A DNA stretch of 33,124 nucleotides from Clostridia bacterium (GTDB lineage: Bacteria; Bacillota; Peptococcia; Peptococcales; BICA1-8), in NCBI GenBank assembly GCA_030154225.1, contig JASKKI010000024.1:1-33124 (forward strand), in the 5' to 3' direction. Shown piece after piece: positions 16,919 to 25,365 of this stretch. A program made the position numbers and the translations under genes. The notes below the pieces were generated by a model. That model had not been told where the DNA came from. It worked only from the letters and a program-made list of their open reading frames with translations, and searched no databases. The first letter of the stretch is position 1. The number at the start of each line of letters is the position of its first letter.

Positions 16919-17260
16919 TTATGACCCTCGTAAACCCATTTCATATAACTTGCCTGCTAGATTAAAAGCTCCTTCAGGTGATTTTAAGATAATGATTCCT
17001 TGAGCTTTTGCTTTCTCTATGGTTGTAGCATCAGGAAGTAAATTCTCAGGTAAAAGAATAGCCGAAAAATTTAATAAGGAAGCAACAGCCAAAATATTTT
17101 GATGGGTTTGAATTGTAATCCATAAGTCATCCTGTTGACCATGGGCCATAACATTACTCAATAGATCACAAATATAAACTCCTTTAACACTTTTACTTTC
17201 TAGATTTTCTCCAACGATTACTTCTAAGTTTAAGGACTTTACAATTTCATTTACATTCAT
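16919..17260 (-). CDS. DRTGG-domain protein (second in cluster)
   Basis: A 113-residue single-domain protein. The pattern GVYICDLLSNVMA, then WITIQTHQNILAVA and a final hydrophobic IIILKSPEGAF strand fits the DRTGG fold, and it aligns loosely along its length with the other cluster member at 18136-18495. DRTGG domains in CBS-type pyrophosphatases help bind adenine nucleotides, which suggests a ligand-sensing or docking role here. The ATG at 17260 with AGGTGGG upstream is chosen over one four codons earlier. Confidence 0.8.
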   Translation of the reverse strand: MNVNEIVKSLNLEVIVGENLESKSVKGVYICDLLSNVMAHGQQDDLWITIQTHQNILAVASLLNFSAILLPENLLPDATTIEKAKAQGIIILKSPEGAFNLAGKLYEMGLRGS

Positions 17261-17272
17261 AAAACATCCCAC

Positions 17273-18139
17273 CTAAAAAAATATTTCAATATGGAGTTCT
17301 GTCCCTTTTCCGAGGGTAGAATTTATTTTAAAGATATCACTGGATTTTTTAATATTTGGTAAACCCATTCCCGCCCCAAAGCCCATTTCTCTAATTTGAT
17401 CTGGAGCAGTAGAATAGCCAATTTGCATTGCTTTCTCGATATCTTCAATACCAGGACCCTGGTCTGTAATAAATAATAAAAGTTTTTCCGGGGAAATTTG
17501 AGCTTTTAATATACCTTCAACAGCATGGATAACTACATTCATTTCTGCTTCATAGGCGGCTATGGCTGCCCTGCGAACTATTTGGGCATTAATTCCAAGA
17601 TCTAATAATTTCTTTTTTAAAGAACTGGCTGCTAAACCTGCTTTTTCAAAGTCTCCACCTTTTATTTCAAACTCAAGGGTGTGGGTTTCATCTATTACCA
17701 TATTACTGATATGAGCTTCATTAATTTCATCTAACTTAAGGAAATTAGCCAATCTTTTTACAATATCGTTAGGTGTTATGATACCAACTACCAAGTTTGT
17801 ATCATTTACCACTGGTAGACGACTATACTGATATCTTCTAAATAAAGATAATGCTAAATTAATGGAATCATAAGGTTTTACTGTACAGACATTTAACGTC
17901 ATCCTATCCTTAACTTTTTCATCCAATTTCTGATCATCTAAAGCTTGAATTACATCGGCTATAGTGACAATACCTATCAACTTCTTTTTATCATCTATTA
18001 CAGGCATACCAGAAATATTTTTCAGCCGCATTATTTCTTTTGCTTCTCGCATGGTCATTTCCGGGGAAACAGTAATAACACACGTACTCATCATATCTTC
18101 AATAATTAATTTTGACTGGGAATCATGAAAATTATTCAA
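17273..18139 (-). CDS. CBS-pair and RsbW-like HATPase fusion protein
   Basis: A 288-residue fusion. Residues about 13-130 form two CBS domains (SGMPVIDDKKKLIGIVTIAD and SRLPVVNDTNLVVGIIT), which usually bind adenine nucleotides. Residues about 150-288 form a GHKL domain of the anti-sigma/serine-kinase type, with N-box EAEMNVVIHA (197-206), DQGPGIED (226-233) and GAGMGLPNIKK (255-265). The natural reading is a kinase or switch whose activity depends on nucleotide bound by the CBS pair; its target is not encoded nearby. The start is TTG at 18139, overlapping the upstream stop (TTGA), with GGAGG ten bases before it. Confidence 0.88.
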   Translation of the reverse strand: MNNFHDSQSKLIIEDMMSTCVITVSPEMTMREAKEIMRLKNISGMPVIDDKKKLIGIVTIADVIQALDDQKLDEKVKDRMTLNVCTVKPYDSINLALSLFRRYQYSRLPVVNDTNLVVGIITPNDIVKRLANFLKLDEINEAHISNMVIDETHTLEFEIKGGDFEKAGLAASSLKKKLLDLGINAQIVRRAAIAAYEAEMNVVIHAVEGILKAQISPEKLLLFITDQGPGIEDIEKAMQIGYSTAPDQIREMGFGAGMGLPNIKKSSDIFKINSTLGKGTELHIEIFF

Positions 18140-18495
18140 ATATCATCCGCCTCCACAAGGCCAAGCCCTTCTTTATAAAGGCAGCCACAGGAATGGTACA
18201 TTGATAATTCAGTTGCTAAAAGAGGTAGTCCGTGTTCCGATGCCATTTTTATTACTTCTTGGGGCGGAACTTTACCACGGACAAATACAATTGCTTTTAT
18301 ATCTAACATTTCAGATGTACGGACAACCTGAGGGTATATTAAGCCTGTTAAAAGTAAACTTTTCTCCTTAGCAAAGGCTAAAACATCACTCATCAAATCT
18401 GCACCACAGGCCGTTTCAACTTCTACATTTTCCCAGGGAAGCCCTTCCGTTAATACCTTTGCATGCAAAAGTTCTCGTACCTTTTTTAATTTCAT
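18136..18495 (-). CDS. DRTGG-domain protein (first in cluster)
   Basis: A 119-residue soluble protein with the DRTGG-like core TACGADLMSDVLAF, LLLTGLIYPQVVRTSEM and KAIVFVRGKVPP, related to the second DRTGG protein of the cluster. It adds a C-terminal tail with a CGC triplet (YHSCGCLY) that the paralogue lacks, which could be redox-active or bind metal. It is the first gene of the operon, with AAGGGAAG before the ATG. The role is inferred from neighbours only. Confidence 0.75.
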   Translation of the reverse strand: MKLKKVRELLHAKVLTEGLPWENVEVETACGADLMSDVLAFAKEKSLLLTGLIYPQVVRTSEMLDIKAIVFVRGKVPPQEVIKMASEHGLPLLATELSMYHSCGCLYKEGLGLVEADDI

Positions 18496-18555
18496 GGTTT
18501 GTCTTCCCTTTCTTACATACTATTAATAATATAATTACCCTAATAAAGTTATTTG

Positions 18556-18584
18556 ATAATAAAACAAATGTGAACAATTGTGAA
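18556..18584 (-). promoter_or_regulatory. Promoter of the DRTGG/CBS-HATPase/PHP cluster
   Basis: TTCACA (18579-18584) and TATTAT (18556-18561), read on the minus strand, are 17 bp apart, about 60 bp before the first start codon. A second TTCACA copy lies ten bases downstream inside the spacer. Confidence 0.5.
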
Positions 18585-18595
18585 ATATATAGCAA
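18578..18595. promoter_or_regulatory. Candidate Rex operator
   Basis: TTGTGAAATATATAGCAA has a perfect left half of the Rex site (TTGTGAA) and a partial right half ending in CAA with the right 18-bp length. It covers the -35 box of the cluster promoter and lies about 95 bp beyond the 3' end of rex. The imperfect right arm keeps confidence moderate. Confidence 0.4.
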
Positions 18596-18666
18596 TTATA
18601 CACCATTCAAGAGGCAAGAAACAAGAAGCTAGAAACCGGAATAGGAAGAATTCTTTCTGACACTTT

Positions 18667-18692
18667 AAAAAGACGCCACTAGTGGCGTCTTA
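18667..18692 (-). terminator. Terminator of rex
   Basis: AAGACGCCAC and its near-exact complement form a 10-11 bp GC-rich palindromic stem beginning in the rex stop codon, followed on the minus strand by a T-run. It separates rex from the DRTGG cluster. Confidence 0.85.
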
Positions 18693-19328
18693 GTTTTTAT
18701 CTTTCTGTAATTCTAAATTAAATGTTAATATTTCAAGATTAACAGCCAGGTCAACATTTCTCAGCTCAACTTCTTCTGGAACCGATATCACTACAGGCGC
18801 AAAATTTAAAATAGCATTAATGCCACTTTCCACCATAGCATCAGCTACATCCTGGGCATAAGGAGCTGGCACAGCAATAATACCAATATCGACCTGCTTT
18901 TTTTTAACTATCTCATTTAATTTTGATACTGGATAGATAGGTATTCCATTCAGAGTTAGTCCTACTTTATTAATATCATTGTCAAACACCGCTATTACAT
19001 CAAACCCTCTTTCTCGGAAACCTTTATATTGGGTTAGAGCTGAACCTAAATTACCAGCTCCAACGATAATTACCTGCCAATTTTTATTTAAACCTAAAAT
19101 TCTTATTATATGTTGATTTAAATCTCTCACATTATATCCTACGCCACGGGTACCAAACTCACCAAAATAGGCTAAATCTTTTCTAACCTGAGCAGGGCTT
19201 CCCCCTACTCCTTCAGCAATTTCCCCTGAAGAAATATTAGTAATACCTTTTTTATCAAGCTGGGTTAAATAGCGGGAATAAACAGAAAGTCTAATAATAG
19301 TCGCTTCTGGAATTTTTAGGGTTTTCAA
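18690..19328 (-). CDS. rex: Rex, NADH/NAD+-sensing transcriptional repressor
   Basis: A 212-residue repressor that leaves DNA when NADH is high and thus controls fermentation, hydrogenase and respiration genes in anaerobes. The N-terminal winged helix (about 1-80) contains the conserved SGEIAEGVGGSPAQVRKDL and FGEFGTRGVGY segments. The Rossmann domain has the dinucleotide motif GAGNLGSAL (90-98) and AVFDNDINKVG. The C-terminal helix that swaps between subunits is present. The start is TTG at 19328 with AAGGAGGGG upstream. It has its own terminator and lies directly upstream of the redox cluster it may control. Confidence 0.96.
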   Translation of the reverse strand: MKTLKIPEATIIRLSVYSRYLTQLDKKGITNISSGEIAEGVGGSPAQVRKDLAYFGEFGTRGVGYNVRDLNQHIIRILGLNKNWQVIIVGAGNLGSALTQYKGFRERGFDVIAVFDNDINKVGLTLNGIPIYPVSKLNEIVKKKQVDIGIIAVPAPYAQDVADAMVESGINAILNFAPVVISVPEEVELRNVDLAVNLEILTFNLELQKDKN

Positions 19329-19351
19329 ATATTATCCCCTCCTTCGTGAAT

Positions 19352-19381
19352 AGTATAGCATATACTAAAAGATATCAACAA
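19352..19381 (-). promoter_or_regulatory. Promoter of rex
   Basis: TTGTTG (19376-19381) and TATACT (19352-19357) on the minus strand are 18 bp apart and end about 24 bp before the TTG start codon, leaving a short leader with the ribosome site. Confidence 0.45.
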
Positions 19382-19428
19382 TATTTTTATATTTTTTCAG
19401 GACATAATATAAGAATATACTTAATACT

Positions 19429-20250
19429 TTAATTTGTGCCAAGTTTTTCGTTGGTATTGGTAATTAAATTATGATAAGCAGCAATTAACTCTAATAAATG
19501 ACCTTGACTATACAAAACTGCTTCATCACTTTTTGATTTTAAAATAAGATTCAAGCTTTGACCATAACTTATGGCTTTTTCTTTAAGGTTTAATAGTTCC
19601 CGATGATAATCTTTACTTTCTTCCATTTCTTTAAGGTTATCTAAATATGTTACCGCTTCACTAATTTCAGATTGAACTTTTGTTATCATATTTTCCCATA
19701 GATCTAAGCTATATTCAGAGATCTTGGGAGATCTAAACATTTTTATCGAATGTCTTAAAACAAGGTCATATTTTCCTAATAAAGGAGCAAATTTTTCCTT
19801 CATAAATATATTATTACTTGGAAATTTTAGAGCCCTATCATTAATAAGTCCTTTGCCTCTAAAGGCATCAAAGCCTTGTTGTTTTAAAGCATTTTCTAGC
19901 TCTTTACCTAAAGATATTTCACCAAAACAACCTACCCAAATTTTGAAGGGAGGCTCTGATGATACAAAAGGTCTTAAACCCAGGTTAACCAGCTTATCAA
20001 TACTGGACTGAGCAGATTTAACTTCCGGATAAATCCCCACTTGTATGGTATAGAAATCTATCGGCTCTAAACGTAATACTTTCCTTTTTTCCATTGGAGT
20101 TGCTTGTAATTTAACCTCTTTATGTTCAAGGGAAAGGTTGTCCCCTACTAAAAGATTATAAATATAAAAACCTCCCAAAAGCTGTCCAAATAAAATAGAA
20201 ACTATTAAAACGGTAATAGTAGCAATTACAAGAGTAAATAGTTTCCTCAT
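19429..20250 (-). CDS. SPOR-domain membrane protein, SpoIIB-like by position
   Basis: A 273-residue protein with an N-terminal membrane helix (about 5-30) and a SPOR domain (about 62-135, starting FYTIQVGIY and containing PFKIWVGCFG), which binds denuded peptidoglycan. The rest is a helical tail without recognised motifs. It lies between folC and rex-maf, the slot held by spoIIB in Bacillus (folC-comC-spoIIB-maf), where the SPOR protein speeds septal wall thinning during engulfment. The equivalence is by position and domain, not by overall similarity. The ATG at 20250 has GGGGGAAGG just upstream. Confidence 0.8.
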   Translation of the reverse strand: MRKLFTLVIATITVLIVSILFGQLLGGFYIYNLLVGDNLSLEHKEVKLQATPMEKRKVLRLEPIDFYTIQVGIYPEVKSAQSSIDKLVNLGLRPFVSSEPPFKIWVGCFGEISLGKELENALKQQGFDAFRGKGLINDRALKFPSNNIFMKEKFAPLLGKYDLVLRHSIKMFRSPKISEYSLDLWENMITKVQSEISEAVTYLDNLKEMEESKDYHRELLNLKEKAISYGQSLNLILKSKSDEAVLYSQGHLLELIAAYHNLITNTNEKLGTN

Positions 20251-20262
20251 ACCTTCCCCCCA

Positions 20263-20308
20263 CTTAAGAAACACAAAGTCTATACTCTATGAGCCTAGAC
20301 TTTATGTG
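20263..20308 (-). terminator. Probable terminator of folC
   Basis: On the minus strand an imperfect stem (CACATAAAGTCTA / TAGACTTTGTG) with a 13-base loop is followed by TTTCTT. It lies about 90 bp after folC and just before the SPOR gene ribosome site, so it could also act as an attenuator. Bases 20309-20400 hold no gene. Confidence 0.5.
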
Positions 20309-20400
20309 CTACAGTAAATCCAGTTCTACAGATTTTGTTTTTGGTCATAAATTAAGAGTTTACGATGGCACAGTAACACTAATTTATTATGATTATATCT

Positions 20401-21711
20401 TTATTTATTGTATGTGAAGGAAAAGGTATTTAGAACATACTCACGACTTTCCCCTAACAGATACAGTGAACCGGTAATACAAACCAGATCATTTTTTTGG
20501 CCTAATTTAAAAGCCAAATTAATAGCCTGTCGGTAGTCTGCTTCTATATAAACTTCCTTGTTATATTTCTTCAATAGTTCAATTAAATTTTGCCAATCTC
20601 CAGCCCTTGAATTAGGCGGCTTGGTAATTATAAAAACATCTCCTAAAGGCCCTAAAAAGTTTATTATTTCCTTTTTATCTTTATCTTCTAGAACTCCTAA
20701 TACCATTATTAATTTATCATAATCCAAAAATTTAGGTATAGCCCTGGCTAAGACTTGCGCACCTTCAGGGTTATGAGCTCCATCCAACAATACCTGGGAT
20801 TTTAATTTTAAATATTCAAGACGACCAGGCCACTTTACTGTTGCTAATCCTTGATAAATGTGTTTTTCAGTAATTAACCAGCCTAAGGATTGTAGTAACT
20901 CAGTACAGGTTATTGCAGTTATTGCATTTTCAATTTGATGGTCACCTAACAAAGAAAGATTTAGATCGGCATATTTTTGTGTATTTGTTATAAGATTAAA
21001 CCTTTGTCCCATTGAACCAAAACTTGTTTGTTCATACTGAAAATCTTTTATCAAATAAACAGGACTGTTTAGCTTTTTCGCTTTTTCTAATATTACTCTT
21101 TCTACAACCTCATCTTGTAATGAGCAGACAACGGGAATTCCAGGTTTAATAATACCTGCCTTTTCTCTTGTAATATCCTCCAGTGAAGAACCTAAATAAT
21201 CCACATGGTCAGTACTAATACTTGTTAGAACCGAAATTTCCGGAGTTAGTACATTAGTTGAATCTAACCTTCCCCCCATCCCTACTTCAATAATGGCAAT
21301 ATCCACCTTTCGCCAAGCAAAATAATTAAAGGCCAGGGCTGTTAAAATCTCGAATTCTGTAGGATTTTCACCGGTTTTTTTCAAAACCTCTGGAACAATT
21401 AATTTTAACCTCTCCATTCCCTTAGTAAAATCTTGCCGGGATATATCTACTCCATTAATACGTATTCGTTCCGTATAACTGTGTAAATGGGGAGAGGTAT
21501 ATACACCTACTTTCAATCCTGCGGCTTGTAAAATATTTGCCAGTATTGCTATCGTTGACCCTTTACCATTTGTACCTGCTACGTGGATAGTTTTTATCTG
21601 TGAATGGGGATTACCTAATAAATTGAGTAATTTATTAATCCTGTTTAATCCTAGGTTAATACCAAACTTACACAATTCATGCAAATAATCTAATGATTCC
21701 TGGTAATTCAT
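20401..21711 (-). CDS. folC: FolC, folylpolyglutamate/dihydrofolate synthase
   Basis: A 436-residue Mur-ligase-family enzyme that adds glutamate to folates, and in many bacteria also makes dihydrofolate from dihydropteroate. It has the P-loop AGTNGKGST (45-53), YTSPHLHSYTERIRING (75-91), the metal/Mur motif EVGMGGRLDSTN, SISTDHVDYLG and the C-terminal LLDGAHNPEG. Full length, with GGAAGGTG before the ATG. It starts 17 bp after valS, a pairing conserved in Firmicutes. Confidence 0.95.
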   Translation of the reverse strand: MNYQESLDYLHELCKFGINLGLNRINKLLNLLGNPHSQIKTIHVAGTNGKGSTIAILANILQAAGLKVGVYTSPHLHSYTERIRINGVDISRQDFTKGMERLKLIVPEVLKKTGENPTEFEILTALAFNYFAWRKVDIAIIEVGMGGRLDSTNVLTPEISVLTSISTDHVDYLGSSLEDITREKAGIIKPGIPVVCSLQDEVVERVILEKAKKLNSPVYLIKDFQYEQTSFGSMGQRFNLITNTQKYADLNLSLLGDHQIENAITAITCTELLQSLGWLITEKHIYQGLATVKWPGRLEYLKLKSQVLLDGAHNPEGAQVLARAIPKFLDYDKLIMVLGVLEDKDKKEIINFLGPLGDVFIITKPPNSRAGDWQNLIELLKKYNKEVYIEADYRQAINLAFKLGQKNDLVCITGSLYLLGESREYVLNTFSFTYNK

Positions 21712-21728
21712 AGAGGCACCTTCCTAAT

Positions 21729-24371
21729 TTATGCTTTAAAGGCATTTATTCTTGATAATAAAGCATCTTTATTGGCCTGATAATTTGCCAGTTTTTCTTT
21801 TTCTTTATTAATTACATCTTGGGGAGCCTTGGCTAAAAAGCCCTGGTTGTTTAACTTTTTCTCCAGTCTTTCTATTTCCTGATTAACCTTTCCTAAATCT
21901 TTTTCCAAACGAGCAACTTCTTTATCAATATCAATTAACCCTTTAAGGGGCAAAAATATTTCTACCCCTTGTACAACAGCAGTAACAGCTTGTTTCGGTT
22001 TGTCATTAGTTTCTAATTCCAGTTCTAAATTACTAACTTTAGCTAAAGATTTAATATAGCTCTGTCCTTTATTAATAATTTCAAGGTAATCTTTTTTATT
22101 AGCAACTATCACAACCTCTGCCTCTTTACCAGGAAGCACATTTATTTCACTGCGCAAATTTCTAATAGCCCGGATTATATCCATGATCAGAGCCATTTCC
22201 TCTTCAATTTTTTTATTAATTAAATTTTCTTGCACCTTTGGCCAGTTGGCTAGCATGACGGTTTGACCTTGGTGGGGTAAATGTTGCCAGATTTCTTCAG
22301 TAATAAAAGGCATAAAAGGATGTAATAACTCCATGGTGTTTTTTAACACCTCAGCCAGCACCTTTTGAGCTGTTCTTTTACTTTGATCTTCTTTACCATA
22401 TAATCTTGGTTTGACTAGCTCGATATACCAGTCACAAAATTCGTTCCAGATAAAATCATATAGTTCACGACCTGCCTCACCTAATTCATATTTCTCTAAT
22501 AATCTAGTTACCCGGTTAGCAGTAGAATTAAAACGACTTAAAATCCATTTGTCAGCCATATTATAATTTGGTTCAGCTACTTCTTGATAATCTTCTAAAT
22601 TCATTAAAACAAATCTGGCCGCATTCCAAATCTTATTGGCAAAATTTCTAGCAGCTTCCAGACGTTCAAGTTGAAAGCGTAAATCATTTCCTGGAGTGTT
22701 TCCTGTAATAAGCATAAATCTTAAGGTGTCTGCTCCATATTCATCAATAACTTCAATAGGGTCTACTCCATTACCAAGGGATTTACTCATTTTCCGTCCC
22801 TGGGCGTCCAGGACTAAACCATGAATAAAAACATCCCTAAAAGGAACATCCTTCATAAACTCCAGAGCTGAAAAAATCATTCTAGCTACCCAGAAGAAAA
22901 TAATGTCTCTACCTGTTACCAATACACTTGTTGGGTAGTACCTTTTTAAATCTTTAGTATCTTGAGGCCAGCCTAAAGTAGAAAAAGGCCATAAACCGGA
23001 ACTGAACCAGGTATCCAAAACATCCGGATCCTGTTCTAATTTATCCGAATTACATTTAGTACAGGATTCTGGCTCTTTTTTACTGCAAATCACTTCTCCA
23101 CAATCTTGGCAGTACCAGACTGGTATGCGATGACCCCACCATAGTTGCCGGGAAATACACCAGTCTCTGATATTCTCCATCCAGTCTAAGTAAATTTTGG
23201 TGAACCTCTCCGGTACAAACTTTACACTACCCTCTTTGGCAGCTCTGATGGCAGGTTCAGCTAAAGGTTTCATTTTTACAAACCACTGCTTTGAAACCAT
23301 TGGTTCAATAACTGTATCACACCGGTAACAGTGCCCAACAGCATGCCCATGTTCTTCAATTTTTTGCAGAAATCCTTGATTTTCTAAGTCTTTAACAATT
23401 CTCTTGCGGCACTCATACCTATCTAAACCTTGATAAGGACCTGCATTTTCATTCATAACAGCATTTTTATCCATAACTACAACTTCGGGCAGGTCATGAC
23501 GTCTGGCCACTTCAAAATCATTAGGATCATGGGCAGGGGTTATTTTCACTGCACCAGTCCCAAACTTACTATCAACATATTCATCTGCAATCACCGGAAT
23601 AATTCTTTTAATAATAGGCAGTACGAGATTGGTACCAATCAAGTGAGCATAGCGTTTATCATCAGGGTGAACGGCAACTGCAGTATCCCCCAGCATTGTT
23701 TCCGGACGAGTTGTCGCAACTTCAATATAATCAGTACCATCTTCCGTATGATATCTTAAATGATATAATTTTCCCTGTTCATCAGTATGTTCAACCTCGA
23801 TATCAGAAATAGTTGTTTGACATTTAGGACACCAGTTAATAATATAATTATCCTGATAAATTAGACCTTTTTCATATAAGCGAACAAATACTTCTTTAAC
23901 AGCTTCTGAACATCCTTCATCCATTGTAAATCTTTCTCTATCCCAATCACAGGAGGTCCCTAATTTTCTTAATTGCTGAGTAATTCTATTTCCGTATTGT
24001 TCTTTCCAAGCCCAGGCCCTTTCTAAGAATTTTTCCCTACCTAATTGATGCTTATTAGTTCCTTCCTTAGCAAGTTGTTCTTCAACCTTAGCCTGAGTAG
24101 CTATTCCGGCATGATCAGTACCCGGTAGCCAGAGGGTATTATACCCTTGCATTCTCCTCCAGCGGGTTAAAATATCTTGTAGTGTATTATCCAAAGCATG
24201 TCCTAAATGTAAAGAGCCGGTAACATTGGGTGGTGGCATGACAATGGAAAAATGAGGACTTTCCATATCTACCTCAGCATGAAAAAACTTATGTTCTTCC
24301 CAATAGGTATACCACTTTTCTTCAACCTGTTTAGGATCATAAACCTTTGATAAATTTTTACTTTCTTCCAT
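21729..24371 (-). CDS. valS: Valyl-tRNA synthetase
   Basis: An 880-residue class I synthetase that charges tRNA-Val. The ATP-binding HIGH-type motif is HLGH (55-58, in PPPNVTGSLHLGH) and the KMSKS motif (GRKMSKSLGNG) is near residue 525. The editing domain lies between them (TTRPETMLGDTAVAVHPDD), and two CxxC pairs (WCPKC, WYCQDC with CTKC) suggest zinc sites. The C-terminal 70 residues are the tRNA-binding coiled coil. The start is ATG at 24371 after AAAGGAG. Regulated by a T-box leader; followed by folC. Confidence 0.98.
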   Translation of the reverse strand: MEESKNLSKVYDPKQVEEKWYTYWEEHKFFHAEVDMESPHFSIVMPPPNVTGSLHLGHALDNTLQDILTRWRRMQGYNTLWLPGTDHAGIATQAKVEEQLAKEGTNKHQLGREKFLERAWAWKEQYGNRITQQLRKLGTSCDWDRERFTMDEGCSEAVKEVFVRLYEKGLIYQDNYIINWCPKCQTTISDIEVEHTDEQGKLYHLRYHTEDGTDYIEVATTRPETMLGDTAVAVHPDDKRYAHLIGTNLVLPIIKRIIPVIADEYVDSKFGTGAVKITPAHDPNDFEVARRHDLPEVVVMDKNAVMNENAGPYQGLDRYECRKRIVKDLENQGFLQKIEEHGHAVGHCYRCDTVIEPMVSKQWFVKMKPLAEPAIRAAKEGSVKFVPERFTKIYLDWMENIRDWCISRQLWWGHRIPVWYCQDCGEVICSKKEPESCTKCNSDKLEQDPDVLDTWFSSGLWPFSTLGWPQDTKDLKRYYPTSVLVTGRDIIFFWVARMIFSALEFMKDVPFRDVFIHGLVLDAQGRKMSKSLGNGVDPIEVIDEYGADTLRFMLITGNTPGNDLRFQLERLEAARNFANKIWNAARFVLMNLEDYQEVAEPNYNMADKWILSRFNSTANRVTRLLEKYELGEAGRELYDFIWNEFCDWYIELVKPRLYGKEDQSKRTAQKVLAEVLKNTMELLHPFMPFITEEIWQHLPHQGQTVMLANWPKVQENLINKKIEEEMALIMDIIRAIRNLRSEINVLPGKEAEVVIVANKKDYLEIINKGQSYIKSLAKVSNLELELETNDKPKQAVTAVVQGVEIFLPLKGLIDIDKEVARLEKDLGKVNQEIERLEKKLNNQGFLAKAPQDVINKEKEKLANYQANKDALLSRINAFKA

Positions 24372-24392
24372 ATTTATTTACTCGCTCCTTTC

Positions 24393-24672
24393 AAAAACTA
24401 TAATGCCTCCTCCATCCATAAGGACGAAAGAGGCATCTTCCGCGGTACCACCTTAGTTTCACAATAAATGTGACACTCATCCTAAGCTATAACGGGCTTT
24501 CCCGATAAAACCTACTCCAATTTGCTACTAGTTGTTAGTATTTTGTATGTTTCGGCTTTATTCCTCCAGGGCTACCTTCAGGTTTTAGCTGCCAGGGAAT
24601 TTTTCAGCCTGAGAATTCCCCTCTCTTTGGAGCCGATAGACCTTACTCCTCCCCTTCCTCGGAAATCATCTT
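24393..24672 (-). ncRNA. T-box riboswitch leader of valS
   Basis: The minus-strand leader contains the T-box core AAGGTGGTACCGCGG (24440-24454), which pairs with the uncharged tRNA acceptor end, followed by a terminator stem (24403-24436, GCCTC-type arms) and a T-run. Upstream is a long Stem I with the AGAGAGGGGAA and GGCTGAAAAATTCCC elements of the distal part. The likely specifier codon is GUA (24573-24575 on the plus strand, TAC), matching valine. Uncharged tRNA-Val should favour the antiterminator and so valS expression. Confidence 0.95.
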
Positions 24673-24705
24673 ATAAAAATATTTTCATAAAAATAATATA
24701 CAAAT

Positions 24706-25212
24706 TCAATTACCCCTGTCAAGTTCTCCAAACCGTTCTCTTTTAGCTTCTTTAAAAGAATATCCTTTACGATCCCTTCTTAATCTTAAAACTCTTTGCC
24801 CTACTAGACCACCCGAGGTTCCTAGAATAACAGCGGCTACCCACTGAAATACTACTTGCTGCCAGGCAATAATGGTTGGAACTATTTCCAGTAGAAATAT
24901 TACCGAAAATAACCCCAAAAATAAACCAACCCAAAGTCCATGCTGCCATCCTTTAAATCCTGCCTTATATGCCGCAATAAAACCTCCGAGGAAAAATATC
25001 GTCCAGGTTACAAGCTTCAGCAATCCTACCATTGAATATATTGTTCCTTTAGTCAAGGTTAATATTCCCAAGATGCCTAAACCAACTAGGCCTATCCACA
25101 TAATACCTGAAACTAATATCCCATACCATAAAGCCGAAAAACTTAATCCAACGTTTTCATCATAAACCCATCTTTTAATTTTACCAGATACAGTTTTAAA
25201 ATTTTTTCTCAC
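24706..25212 (-). CDS. Four-helix membrane protein, TIGR04086-like
   Basis: A 168-residue integral membrane protein with about four hydrophobic helices between residues 25 and 140 and basic ends (a KIKR stretch before, RVLRLRRDRKG after). The GFIAAYKAGFKGWQHGLWVGLFLGL segment (in two parts about 96-120) resembles TIGR04086, a membrane family in sporulating Firmicutes; this is a tentative match. The start is GTG at 25212 with GGAGGGG before it. It ends about 35 bp before the valS T-box leader, with no clear terminator between. Function unknown. Confidence 0.6.
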   Translation of the reverse strand: MRKNFKTVSGKIKRWVYDENVGLSFSALWYGILVSGIMWIGLVGLGILGILTLTKGTIYSMVGLLKLVTWTIFFLGGFIAAYKAGFKGWQHGLWVGLFLGLFSVIFLLEIVPTIIAWQQVVFQWVAAVILGTSGGLVGQRVLRLRRDRKGYSFKEAKRERFGELDRGN

Positions 25213-25365
25213 TTCATCCCCTCCATTTTCTAATCTTATTAATTTTTACTTAATTATTAGCGGAAGTATTCAAATCAAATATATTTATGGCAAATTTTAT
25301 TCATTTAATCCTATATTTTAGGAATATATATTATAAACTAACCATATAGTAGGAGGCCCCACTAA

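Noticed and set aside
24767-24949. 60-residue minus-strand frame inside the TIGR04086-like gene
   Set aside because: Out of frame with a membrane protein that has a good start site and sensible helix pattern; no independent support.
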